A DNA stretch of 64,000 nucleotides, taken from positions 1,488,001 through 1,552,000 of the forward strand of contig NZ_JAFIBI010000001.1 of the NCBI RefSeq assembly GCF_017832975.1. The letters are read 5' to 3'. The position numbers and the translations under genes were made by a program. The notes beneath the pieces were generated by a model. It made no database searches and was not told the origin of the DNA. It was given only the letters and a program-made list of their open reading frames with translations. This document shows positions 42,821 to 51,097 of the stretch, piece by piece. How positions within the stretch are numbered: position 1 is the stretch's first letter; every line of letters starts with the position of its first letter. The stretch is from Arthrobacter sp. PvP023 (lineage in GTDB: Bacteria > Actinomycetota > Actinomycetes > Actinomycetales > Micrococcaceae).

Positions 42821-43831
42821 GTGGACGATCACGAGTCAGTTGTAGCCAGCTCCCTGGAGCAATACAGTGCGCGGCTGCCCCGGCTGAATGCGGCTTCCGA
42901 TGCCATCGGGCATGCCATCCGCGCCCGGCTCCGCGACGACGGCCTCAACCATCACACCGTGCAGGCCCGGGTCAAGGATCCAGGTTCGGTCAAGGGAAAG
43001 CTGGACCGGCTCACTGCCGATGGCAGATTCAAATATGAACGTGGACTCGAGCAGCTGGACGACCTCATCGGCGTCAGGGTCATCATGTTCCTGGAGCCCG
43101 ACATTGCCGACGTTGCAACGGCCCTGAAGGGGCAATTCAGCTGCCGCGAGGACGACGACAAAACGAGCTCCCAGCGGCGGAACGGCCAGATCGGCTACGC
43201 CGGCCGGCACCTGATCCTGGAAGTCCCTGCCGAGAACGTTCCCGTGGGCTGCCAGACGTTCATCGGGGAGCGCTTCGAGGTCCAGATCCGGACCGTGCTG
43301 CAGCACGCGTGGGCCGCGTTCGAACATGACATCCGCTACAAGGGCCTGGCCGAGGCCAACGCGGAAGTGGACCGCGCGTTCACTATGGCGTCAACCCTGA
43401 TCGAGCTCGCGGACGCCCAGTTCTCCGCGATCAACGACATCGTCAAACGCCGCCAGGCCGAGAGTACCGCCGAGTTCGCCGCGAACCCTGCCGCTACCGA
43501 GCTCACCGGGGACATCCTCCAGGACATGCTCGCCCGGCTGCTGTCCGAACACCCCCGGAGCCAGGCCCGGCAATACGGCTGGCTGGGGGACCTGCTGGCG
43601 GCCAACGGCGTGCGGACCGTGGCCGACGCCGAAGAACTCTTCGGTGCCGCCGACTGGTCCGGCGTGGCCAAGCGGATGGACTACAAATTCCCCGCCGGCC
43701 ACGTCCGCATTGCCGACGACTTCCTGCTGAAGACGTGGGGCGTGGACTACATTGCGCGCACCAAATCCCTGGGGGACGACCCCAAGCGGGAAGCGAAGCT
43801 GACGTACCGGCTGGAGCGCATGCAGGACTGA
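42821..43831 (+). CDS. RelA/SpoT-domain (p)ppGpp synthetase-like protein
   Basis: 336 residues from a GTG behind GAGGGGG. Synthetase-domain motifs: VQARVKDPGSVKGKL, LDDLIGVRVIMF (Mg-binding Asp), GYAGRHLILE at the position of GYRSxH, and FEVQIRTVLQHAWAAFEHD (catalytic Glu). There is no hydrolase domain, so it is a single-domain alarmone synthetase type. A C-terminal region of about 120 residues (GWLGDLLAANGVRTVADAEELFG) is not a known regulatory domain to me. Product could be pppGpp, ppGpp or another pyrophosphorylated nucleotide. Confidence 0.8.
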   Translation: MDDHESVVASSLEQYSARLPRLNAASDAIGHAIRARLRDDGLNHHTVQARVKDPGSVKGKLDRLTADGRFKYERGLEQLDDLIGVRVIMFLEPDIADVATALKGQFSCREDDDKTSSQRRNGQIGYAGRHLILEVPAENVPVGCQTFIGERFEVQIRTVLQHAWAAFEHDIRYKGLAEANAEVDRAFTMASTLIELADAQFSAINDIVKRRQAESTAEFAANPAATELTGDILQDMLARLLSEHPRSQARQYGWLGDLLAANGVRTVADAEELFGAADWSGVAKRMDYKFPAGHVRIADDFLLKTWGVDYIARTKSLGDDPKREAKLTYRLERMQD

Positions 43832-43851
43832 GGCTCTTGAGGATCGATTCC

Positions 43852-44178
43852 TCAGGTGCCGGGAGGCCGGTACTTGATGTGATCGGCCATGCGAAGGGCT
43901 TCGAGTGTTTCGTCGACGCTCAGGAGCACTGTCGTTTCGAATGAGCTGAGCGCGCCGCCTCCGCTGATCGCCAGTGCCACCGCGGCCATGGATACATTGT
44001 CCGGTGCCTCCCACAGGTTGTAGCCGTCGTAGGAGCCGAAGGCGTACCAGAAGCCGTGGAGCTTGCCGCCGACGGATTCGATGTAAGTCTGGGCGGCCTT
44101 CCTGCGGTCCTCGGGATTGCTGGTCATTTTGGCCCAGGTCTCCGGTGTGTAGCTGAACCTCGACAGATAGAGCGGCAT
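43852..44178 (-). CDS. GYD-domain protein
   Basis: 108 residues with the family motif FGSYDGYNLWEAPD that gives GYD proteins their name, on a ferredoxin-like fold (MPLYLSRFSYTPETW). Function unknown in the family. ATG at 44178 preceded by AAGGA. It converges on the alarmone synthetase gene with a 20-nt gap. Confidence 0.85.
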   Translation of the reverse strand: MPLYLSRFSYTPETWAKMTSNPEDRRKAAQTYIESVGGKLHGFWYAFGSYDGYNLWEAPDNVSMAAVALAISGGGALSSFETTVLLSVDETLEALRMADHIKYRPPGT

Positions 44179-44368
44179 CGTCTCGTCCTTTCCTCTTGGC
44201 GGGCCGGTGGCCCGGTGGCTGGTTGTGCCGGTAGCGCCGGTCCAGCAAGGATGGCAGTCGGCTGCCCGGTCAGCAATGGCTGCCGGCTTCTTTCATGGGT
44301 TACCGCGGGGTGTTGACACGCCCGCCCCGCGGCCTTACTTTCGCCCTATCCCGGCGGGAGGGCAGATC

Positions 44369-45535
44369 GTGGAACGCATCAACAGCCGGCTCATCAACTG
44401 GGCTTCCATCCTGGATGCCGAGACGCGGGAGCAGGCCGTGAGAACCTCGCGCTTGCCCTTCATTTATCCGCATCTGGCGCTGATGCCGGACGCCCACCTG
44501 GGAAAGGGCGCCACGGTGGGGTCCGTCATTCCCACCCTGGGCGCCGTGATTCCGGCGGCGGTGGGGGTGGACATCGGCTGCGGCATGATTGCCGTCAGGA
44601 CGCAGTACCTCCTCACGGACCTCCCCCAGGACCGGAAACGGCTGCGGGAAGCCATTGAGCGCGTCATCCCGCTGTCGGCCGGTCACAACAACCGCAGGAT
44701 CATGGCCACGGCCGAACCGCGTATCGCCGAGCTGAGGAGGCTGGCAGCCAAGGCCAGGTTTGATCCCGGCCAGTACGTAGCGAAGTGGGAGCTCCAGCTC
44801 GGCTCGCTCGGATCAGGCAACCATTTCATCGAGGTCTGCGCGGACGAGACGGATGCCATCTGGCTGTTCCTGCACTCCGGCTCCCGCGGCATTGGCAACA
44901 AGATCGCGCAGCACCACATCAGCGTCGCGCAGCGCATGACGCGGGAGAAACGGATCGCGCTTCCCGACGCCGACCTCGCCTACCTGGAAGAGGGCACAGC
45001 CGAGTTCAGCCGGTACATCGACGAGCTGCACTGGGCCCAGCGGTTCGCACTGCTGAACCGTGAGGAAATGATGGACCGCGTGATCAGCCAGTTCGGCAAC
45101 TGGACAGGCGGAAAGGTGCTGGAACGGGAACGGATCAACTGCCACCACAACTTCACCCGCCGGGAAACCCATTACGGGAAGGCGGTGTGGGTTTCGCGCA
45201 AGGGTGCCATCAGGGCCGAGGCCGGGGACCCGGGCCTGATCCCGGGGTCCATGGGCACAGCCTCGTATGTGGTGGCCGGCCGCGGCAACCGCATGTCGCT
45301 GAATTCCTCGCCGCATGGTGCGGGCCGCGAGTACTCGCGCACAGCAGCGCGCAAAGCGTTCTCCCTGGCCGAGCTGAAGAAGGCGATGCAGGGAATTGAG
45401 TTCCGTGCATCGGAAGCCTTCATCGACGAGATTCCCGCGGCGTACAAGCCCATTGACGTCGTGATGCACGACGCGGAGGACCTGGTGAAGGTCCGCCACA
45501 GGCTGCGGCAGCTCGTCAACGTCAAAGGCGACTGA
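44369..45535 (+). CDS. rtcB: RtcB-family RNA ligase
   Basis: 388 residues from a GTG preceded by GGGAGG. RtcB ligases join 2',3'-cyclic phosphate (or 3'-phosphate) and 5'-OH RNA ends using GTP and Mn. Metal-site motifs GVDIGCGM, LGSGNHFIE, LHSGSRGIGN and NCHHNF are present, and SSPHGAGREYSR carries the His guanylated in studied enzymes. This is the shorter type. No archease or RtcA gene is adjacent. The upstream extension of the frame is not conserved in character. Confidence 0.9.
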   Translation: MERINSRLINWASILDAETREQAVRTSRLPFIYPHLALMPDAHLGKGATVGSVIPTLGAVIPAAVGVDIGCGMIAVRTQYLLTDLPQDRKRLREAIERVIPLSAGHNNRRIMATAEPRIAELRRLAAKARFDPGQYVAKWELQLGSLGSGNHFIEVCADETDAIWLFLHSGSRGIGNKIAQHHISVAQRMTREKRIALPDADLAYLEEGTAEFSRYIDELHWAQRFALLNREEMMDRVISQFGNWTGGKVLERERINCHHNFTRRETHYGKAVWVSRKGAIRAEAGDPGLIPGSMGTASYVVAGRGNRMSLNSSPHGAGREYSRTAARKAFSLAELKKAMQGIEFRASEAFIDEIPAAYKPIDVVMHDAEDLVKVRHRLRQLVNVKGD

Positions 45536-45571
45536 ACCTGGTCAGCCCAAAGAAGAGAAACGGAGGATGTC

Positions 45572-46885
45572 ATGAATCTCGACGATCTGGTCTTCCACCC
45601 CTGGGTAACACAGGGGCCGCGCGACGTTCCTACCTTGGTCGGTGGCTCCGGGAGCTATGTCACCGACGTCAACGGGCGGCGCTACCTGGACTTCAGTTCG
45701 CAACTGGTCTTCACCAACCTTGGCCACCAACATCCGCGCATCGTTGCTGCGATCAAGGAGCAGGCAGACCGTCTGTGCACGCTCGCACCCGGCAATGCGT
45801 CCGATGTCCGGGGCGAGGCGGCGCGGCTGATTGTGGAGGTCGCGCCGGAGGGCCTGGGGCACGTGCTGTTCACCACCGGTGGAACGGAGGCCATCGAGCA
45901 TGCGGTCCGGATGGCGCGCCTGTACACCGGACGGCCGAAAGTGCTCGCCGCCTACCGCTCCTATCATGGCTCGACGGCGGCCTCCATCCACCTCACCGGC
46001 GACCCGCGCCGCTGGGCCTCGGACACCGGAGCGGCAGGTGCCGTCCACTTCTTCGGTCCCTTCCTGTACCGGTCGGCATTCGGGTCGCGGACGCCGGAGG
46101 AGGAGGCCGAACGGGCGCTCGCGCATCTCGAGCAGGTCATCCTCCTGGAAGGCCCGTCGACCATCGCCGGCCTGGTCCTGGAGTCCGTGACCGGCAGCTC
46201 GGGCGTCATCGTGCCGCCGGCCGGCTACCTGCGCGGGGTCCGTGAGCTGTGCGCCCGCCACGGCATCGTCTATATCGCCGACGAGGTGATGGTCGGTTTC
46301 GGACGCACGGGAGCCTGGTTCGGCGTCGACCACGACGGCGTGGCACCCGATCTGATGGCGTTCGCGAAGGGCGTGAACTCCGGGTCCGTGCCGCTGGGCG
46401 GCGTCCTGGTGGGGGACGCGATCTACGAGATGTTCACCAAGCGCCCCTACCCGGCGGGCCTGACGTACAGCGGACATCCGCTCGCCTGCGCGGCAGCCGT
46501 CGGCGCCATCAGGGCGATGCACGAGGAAGACACGGTCGCGGCAGCCGCGCGCCTCGGGGCGGACATCCTGGGGCCGGGGCTCCGGGCGCTCGCCGACAAG
46601 CACGAGGCAGTCGGGGACGTTCGCGGCATCGGCGGACTCTGGTCCCTCGAACTGGTCCGCAACCGGCTGACCAAAGAGCCGCTCGTCCCGGCCGGAGCCA
46701 CTGGCACGGCCAACGCGCCGATGGTCTCCGTCGTCAAGGCCTGCCGGGAACGGGGCCTGCTGCCGCTGGTCCAGGGCAACCGCGTCCACGTCGCCCCTCC
46801 GCTCAACGTGAACGACTCCGACGCCGCCGCGGGCGTGGCCATCCTGGATGAGGCCCTGGCGGCAGCGGACACTTACGTGACCTGA
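45572..46885 (+). CDS. class III (PLP) aminotransferase
   Basis: 437 residues, omega-aminotransferase fold. PLP contacts: FTTGGTEAIEHAVRMAR, YHGSTAAS, the Asp of YIADEVMVGFGRTG, and the Schiff-base Lys in MAFAKGVNSGSVPLGG. GGAGGA ribosome site. It lies 36 nt after rtcB and just before a sulfonate/taurine-type ABC importer, so an amine such as taurine is a plausible substrate (taurine:pyruvate aminotransferases are in this family), but specificity is not visible. Confidence 0.85.
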   Translation: MNLDDLVFHPWVTQGPRDVPTLVGGSGSYVTDVNGRRYLDFSSQLVFTNLGHQHPRIVAAIKEQADRLCTLAPGNASDVRGEAARLIVEVAPEGLGHVLFTTGGTEAIEHAVRMARLYTGRPKVLAAYRSYHGSTAASIHLTGDPRRWASDTGAAGAVHFFGPFLYRSAFGSRTPEEEAERALAHLEQVILLEGPSTIAGLVLESVTGSSGVIVPPAGYLRGVRELCARHGIVYIADEVMVGFGRTGAWFGVDHDGVAPDLMAFAKGVNSGSVPLGGVLVGDAIYEMFTKRPYPAGLTYSGHPLACAAAVGAIRAMHEEDTVAAAARLGADILGPGLRALADKHEAVGDVRGIGGLWSLELVRNRLTKEPLVPAGATGTANAPMVSVVKACRERGLLPLVQGNRVHVAPPLNVNDSDAAAGVAILDEALAAADTYVT

Positions 46886-46954
46886 GCCGGGACGGCACGG
46901 GGACGTTCGAATATGACGCTAGATGAACCCGCGTGACCCCCCGTTTCCGCTTCA

Positions 46955-46983
46955 TTGAACGGGTTTATGTCACTCCCTATGGT
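46955..46983 (+). promoter_or_regulatory. sulfonate importer promoter, leaderless
   Basis: TTGAAC (46955-46960), 17-bp spacer, TATGGT (46978-46983), then 6 nt and ATG at 46990. Expected start on the A of ATG. Confidence 0.6.
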
Positions 46984-46989
46984 GAAACA

Positions 46990-48153
46990 ATGACAAGTCC
47001 CCAGCCCGGAATGATCCGCATCGTGGCAGGAGAGAGCAACAACCCGAAGCGCAAGCGCGCCGTGGAGGTCCTGGTTGCCCTCGGCCTGGTGCTGCTTATT
47101 GCCGCCGGTGCCGTGGTGGCGTCAACCCTTTCCCGTGACTCCGCAGCCCAGGCAGCTGCCCCCGCTCCGACACCGGCTGCGGAGTTGAAGCTGGGCTACT
47201 TCGGCAACGTCACGCACGCCCCGGCGCTGGCGGGCGTGAAGCAGGGTTTCGTTGCCAGGAGCCTGGGCGATACCAAGCTCAGCACACAGGTGTTCAACGC
47301 CGGCCCGGCCGCGATCGAGGCGCTGAACGCCGGCGCGATCGATGCCACGTACATCGGACCGAACCCCGCGATCAACTCGTTTGTGAAGAGCAGGGGTGAG
47401 TCCGTGAGCATCATCGCGGGCGCCGCGGCGGGCGGGGCGCAGCTGGTGGTGAAGCCGGAGTTCGGTTCGGCGGCGGATTTGAAGGGCAAGACCCTGTCCA
47501 CGCCGCAGCTGGGCGGGACCCAGGATGTGGCGCTGCGCGCGTGGCTCGCCGGGCAGGGGTACAAGACGAACACCGACGGCAGCGGGGATGTGGCGATCAA
47601 CCCGACCGAGAACGCGCAGACGCTGAAGCTGTTCCAGGACGGCAAGCTCGACGGCGCGTGGCTGCCCGAGCCGTGGGCGTCCCGGCTGGTGCTGCAGGCC
47701 GGCGCGAAGGTCCTGGTGGACGAGAAGGATTTGTGGGACGGGTCGCTGACGGGCAAGCCGGGCGAGTTCCCCACCACCATCCTGATCGTGAACAAGAAGT
47801 TCGCCGCGGACCACCCGGACACTGTCAAGGCCCTGCTGAAGGGCCACGCCGAGTCCGTCGCCTGGCTCAATGACACTCCCGCTGCGGAAAAGGCAAGCCT
47901 GCTGAATGCCGCGCTGAAGGAGTCCGGCGGAGCCGAACTCCCTGCCGACGTTATCGAACGGTCGCTGAAGAACATCGTCTTCACCGTGGATCCGCTGGCC
48001 GGAACCTACAAGAAACTGCTCGAGGACGGCGTGAAAGCCGGAACCACCAAGCAGGCGGACATCAACGGCATCTTCGACCTCACCGCCCTGAACGGCGTCA
48101 CCGCCGAAACCGGCGGCAGCAAAGTCTCCGCAGCCGGACTCGGCAGCGACTGA
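46990..48153 (+). CDS. SsuA/TauA-type sulfonate-binding protein
   Basis: 387 residues. Instead of a cleavable lipobox it has an N-terminal membrane anchor (VEVLVALGLVLLIAAGAVVAS) preceded by a charged cytoplasmic stretch. The binding domain is of the NMT1/SsuA type: KLGYFGNVTHAPALAGVKQGF, YIGPNPAINSFVKS, GGTQDVALRAWLAGQGYK, and DGAWLPEPWASRL. Likely ligand is an alkanesulfonate, taurine or sulfate ester, supported by the adjacent sulfur genes. Confidence 0.85.
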   Translation: MTSPQPGMIRIVAGESNNPKRKRAVEVLVALGLVLLIAAGAVVASTLSRDSAAQAAAPAPTPAAELKLGYFGNVTHAPALAGVKQGFVARSLGDTKLSTQVFNAGPAAIEALNAGAIDATYIGPNPAINSFVKSRGESVSIIAGAAAGGAQLVVKPEFGSAADLKGKTLSTPQLGGTQDVALRAWLAGQGYKTNTDGSGDVAINPTENAQTLKLFQDGKLDGAWLPEPWASRLVLQAGAKVLVDEKDLWDGSLTGKPGEFPTTILIVNKKFAADHPDTVKALLKGHAESVAWLNDTPAAEKASLLNAALKESGGAELPADVIERSLKNIVFTVDPLAGTYKKLLEDGVKAGTTKQADINGIFDLTALNGVTAETGGSKVSAAGLGSD

Positions 48154-48221
48154 CCGGCACGCACCACCCAAAACACCACCCTGAGCACCACCACCAGCCC
48201 CCTCAACGTAAGGACAGGACC

Positions 48222-48947
48222 ATGCCAGTCGTACTGGAAAACCTGGGCAAGCGCTTCGGCGACGGCGCCCCGGTGCTGGACGACGTCAACGCCAGCATCG
48301 CGCAAGGCGAGTTCGTCGCCCTCCTCGGCGCCTCCGGCTGCGGCAAGTCAACCCTGCTGAACATCATGGCGGGACTGGAGCTCCCGACGTCGGGCGCCCT
48401 TGAGGTCCCCAGCGACGGCGCAGCCTTTATGTTCCAGGATGCCGCTCTCTTCCCGTGGCTGACGGCCCGGGAAAACATCGAACTCGCCCTGAAGCTGCGC
48501 GGGGTGGGCAAGGCCGAGCGGCGCACCAAGGCCAACGAACTCCTGGACCTGGTGCACCTGGGCGGTGCCGGCGACAAGCGCCCGCACGAGCTCTCCGGCG
48601 GCATGCGCCAGCGCGTCTCGCTGGCGCGCTCCCTGGCCCAGGACCGGCAGCTGCTCCTCATGGACGAGCCGTTCGCCGCCCTGGACGCCATCACCCGCGA
48701 CCTCCTGCACGACGAACTGGAACGGATCTGGAAGGAAACCGGCCGCACCATCGTCTTTGTGACGCACAACGTCCGCGAAGCCGTCCGGCTGGGCCAGAGG
48801 GTGCTCCTGCTGTCCTCACGCCCCGGCCGGGTGGTCCAGGAATGGAACGTCACCGAGGAACACCGTACCGACGCCGGTCTTGCCGGACAGCTGACCGGGG
48901 TCATCACCGCCCGGCTGCGAGAGGAGATCCGCCGCCATGCCAAGTAA
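48222..48947 (+). CDS. SsuB/TauB-type ABC ATPase
   Basis: 241 residues. Walker A LGASGCGKST, Q-loop MFQDAALFPWLTA, signature LSGGMRQR, Walker B LLLMDEPFAALD, switch VTHNVREA. The FPW segment and short length are typical of nitrate/sulfonate/taurine importer ATPases. Overlaps the permease gene by 11 nt. Confidence 0.92.
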   Translation: MPVVLENLGKRFGDGAPVLDDVNASIAQGEFVALLGASGCGKSTLLNIMAGLELPTSGALEVPSDGAAFMFQDAALFPWLTARENIELALKLRGVGKAERRTKANELLDLVHLGGAGDKRPHELSGGMRQRVSLARSLAQDRQLLLMDEPFAALDAITRDLLHDELERIWKETGRTIVFVTHNVREAVRLGQRVLLLSSRPGRVVQEWNVTEEHRTDAGLAGQLTGVITARLREEIRRHAK

Positions 48948-49902
48948 CCCAACGCCCTTGGCCGAAGCCCCCGTTAACGGCGAGGCATCCAGCGCTGAGC
49001 CCGAAACCCGCAAGGTGCACGCGGCCCTGACCCGGTCCTCCACCGGCAACGAGGACCTGCGCGAGCTTGAATCCGGACTAGATTCCCTGCAGTCGGACGC
49101 GGCCCGTGCCGCGCGCATCGACTGGAGCCGCATCCTGCTCCCGGTGGCCGCGCTCGTGGTGCTGGTCCTGGCGTGGCAGTTCTACGTTTCGCTTGGCTTC
49201 AAGCGCCGCGATCTGGTGCCAGGGCCGCTCGACGTGCTTGGCCAGTTCGGCACCCTGTGGGCCGACGGTTCACTGCAGGAAGCCGTCTGGACGTCGCTGC
49301 AGCGCGGAATTGTGGGCTTCCTGATCAGCGTGGTCATTGCCACGCCGATCGGGCTCCTGCTGGCACAGGTGGCCCCGCTGCGGCGCGCCTTCGGTCCGCT
49401 CATCTCAGGGCTGCAGGTGCTGCCGTCCGTGGCCTGGGTGCCAGCAGCCATCATCTGGTTCGGGCTCACCGATGCCACGGTGTACTTCGTGGTGTTCATG
49501 GGCGCCATCCCGTCCATCATCAACGGCCTGATCTCCGGCGTGGACCAGATCCCGCCGCAGTACCGCAGCGTGGGCACGGTACTGGGCGCCAACCGGCTGC
49601 AGATGGCCCTGCAGATCGTCCTTCCGGCCGCATTGCCGGGCTACCTGAGCGGACTGAAGCAGGGATGGGCCTTCTCCTGGCGGTCCCTCATGGCCGCCGA
49701 AATCATTGCCGTGGGCGGCACCATCGGCTTCGGCCTGGGCTCCATGCTGAACCAGGGCCGCGACCTGGCGGACATGACCATTGTGATGTCAGCCATCCTG
49801 CTGATCCTGGCCGTGGGCATCCTGATCGAACTGCTGGTGTTCGCGCCGATCGAAAAGCGCCTCCTCCGGCGGCGCGGCCTCCTCGCCGGCAGCACCCGCT
49901 AG
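48937..49902 (+). CDS. SsuC/TauC-type ABC permease
   Basis: 321 residues with a long cytoplasmic N terminus and about six membrane segments (SRILLPVAALVVLVLAWQFY first). The coupling loop reads PPQYRSVGTVLGANRLQMALQIVLP, as in the SsuC/TauC family. Completes the importer; a strong terminator follows. Confidence 0.92.
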   Translation: MPSNPTPLAEAPVNGEASSAEPETRKVHAALTRSSTGNEDLRELESGLDSLQSDAARAARIDWSRILLPVAALVVLVLAWQFYVSLGFKRRDLVPGPLDVLGQFGTLWADGSLQEAVWTSLQRGIVGFLISVVIATPIGLLLAQVAPLRRAFGPLISGLQVLPSVAWVPAAIIWFGLTDATVYFVVFMGAIPSIINGLISGVDQIPPQYRSVGTVLGANRLQMALQIVLPAALPGYLSGLKQGWAFSWRSLMAAEIIAVGGTIGFGLGSMLNQGRDLADMTIVMSAILLILAVGILIELLVFAPIEKRLLRRRGLLAGSTR

Positions 49903-49938
49903 GGTCCGCCGCTCCAGCCAGCCCGCACAGAACCAAAG

Positions 49939-49977
49939 AGCAGAGCCCGACGGCGAGTCCCGCCGTCGGGCTCTGCT
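49939..49977 (+). terminator. terminator after the sulfonate importer
   Basis: Perfect 17-bp arms AGCAGAGCCCGACGGCG and CGCCGTCGGGCTCTGCT with a 5-nt loop, followed by GTTTCTGTCTC. Confidence 0.92.
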
Positions 49978-50057
49978 GTTTCTGTCTCGTTGAGGTGCGC
50001 CGGCGGCCGCGATCGCCGCGACGTGTTGCTTTCAGACGGGTCTGGCAGACTGGCGCC

Positions 50058-50519
50058 ATGACCGTCAGCTTCGTGTGCCGCACCGAATCCGCACTGCCCC
50101 GGGAACAACTGTTCGACCTCGCGCGGAGCATCGATGCGCACCTCGAGTCGCAGACCGATGCGGGGGAGCGGGCCGTGGCGGGCGTGACGTCAGGCCTGAT
50201 CGGCGAGGGCCAGGAAGTGACGTGGCGGGCACGGCACTTCGGGCTGCCGATCCGAATGACCAGCCGCATCACGTCGCTGGAGTTCCCCGGAAGGTTCGTG
50301 GACGAGCAGGTCCGCGGGCCGTTCAAGGCCTTCCGCCATGTCCACGAGTTCGAAGCTAGGGACACCGGGTGCACCATGACGGACCGGGTGGAATTCACGG
50401 CACCGTTCGGGCCGCTGGGCCGGATCGCGGAGAAGCTCGTGCTGCGACGCTACCTGGAACGGCTGATTGCGGTGCGCGGGCTGTACCTCGCCGGGCTGCC
50501 CGACAACCCGCAGGCCTAG
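50058..50519 (+). CDS. SRPBCC (START-like) protein
   Basis: 153 residues with the SRPBCC ligand-binding fold pattern: FVCRTESALPREQLFDLARSID at the N terminus, the strand DEQVRGPFKAFRHVHEFE and the long C-terminal helix GRIAEKLVLRRYLERLIAVRG. Function unknown; related proteins bind small hydrophobic molecules. The ATG at 50058 starts the fold. CAGACT ends 6 nt before it, so this mRNA may also be leaderless. Confidence 0.75.
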   Translation: MTVSFVCRTESALPREQLFDLARSIDAHLESQTDAGERAVAGVTSGLIGEGQEVTWRARHFGLPIRMTSRITSLEFPGRFVDEQVRGPFKAFRHVHEFEARDTGCTMTDRVEFTAPFGPLGRIAEKLVLRRYLERLIAVRGLYLAGLPDNPQA

Positions 50520-50644
50520 CCTGCGCGTCGCCGGGCCGTCCCTCGGCCGGGGTTTCGCGGCGGACCCTTGTCCGGCCCGGACCAAGTGCCTAGACTCGCG
50601 AAAAGGCCGGCATCGCCCGGTTCCTACGATTTGAGGAGACAGCC

Positions 50645-50941
50645 ATGGAACCGAAACTGGGACTGCTGGCTATGGTCGAGGCGAAGCCGGGTAAAGAACA
50701 GGAAGTTTGGGACTTCCTCAACGGAGGCCGGGAGATCGTGGACAACGAACCGGGCACCCGGACCTGGTATGCCTTCCGGGTCAGCGAAAACACGTTCGGC
50801 ATTTTCGACACTTTTGATACCGAGGAGGACAGGCAGGCGCACCTCAACGGCGCCATTCCGGCTGCACTCGCTGAACACGGCCCGGCCATGCTCGCCAAGG
50901 ATCCCGACATTAAGCTGATCGACCTCATCGCCGTGAAGTAG
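50645..50941 (+). CDS. antibiotic biosynthesis monooxygenase (ABM)-fold protein
   Basis: 98 residues, single ferredoxin-like ABM domain: KLGLLAMVEAKPGKEQEVWDFL, then GTRTWYAFRVSENTFGIFDTF. Many relatives are annotated as quinol monooxygenases, but the domain also occurs in heme-degrading and stress proteins. Good GAGGAGA ribosome site. Confidence 0.8.
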   Translation: MEPKLGLLAMVEAKPGKEQEVWDFLNGGREIVDNEPGTRTWYAFRVSENTFGIFDTFDTEEDRQAHLNGAIPAALAEHGPAMLAKDPDIKLIDLIAVK

Positions 50942-51061
50942 GGCCGAGGGAAAGCCTCAGATAAGGCGCGCACCCACACTGCGGTCCGCAGGCCCACCAC
51001 TGGCAGGTCCACAAGCAATGTGACGCAGCGTTACCTTACGTGAACTGGTGTTTCCGCGCCG

Positions 51062-51091
51062 TTGTTCCGGTATATGACGCGGCCCTATCGT
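51062..51091 (+). promoter_or_regulatory. cysG promoter, leaderless
   Basis: TTGTTC (51062-51067), 18-bp spacer, TATCGT (51086-51091), then 6 nt and ATG at 51098. Expected start on the A of ATG; same geometry as nirA and the sulfonate-binding protein. Confidence 0.55.
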
Positions 51092-51097
51092 CGATTT

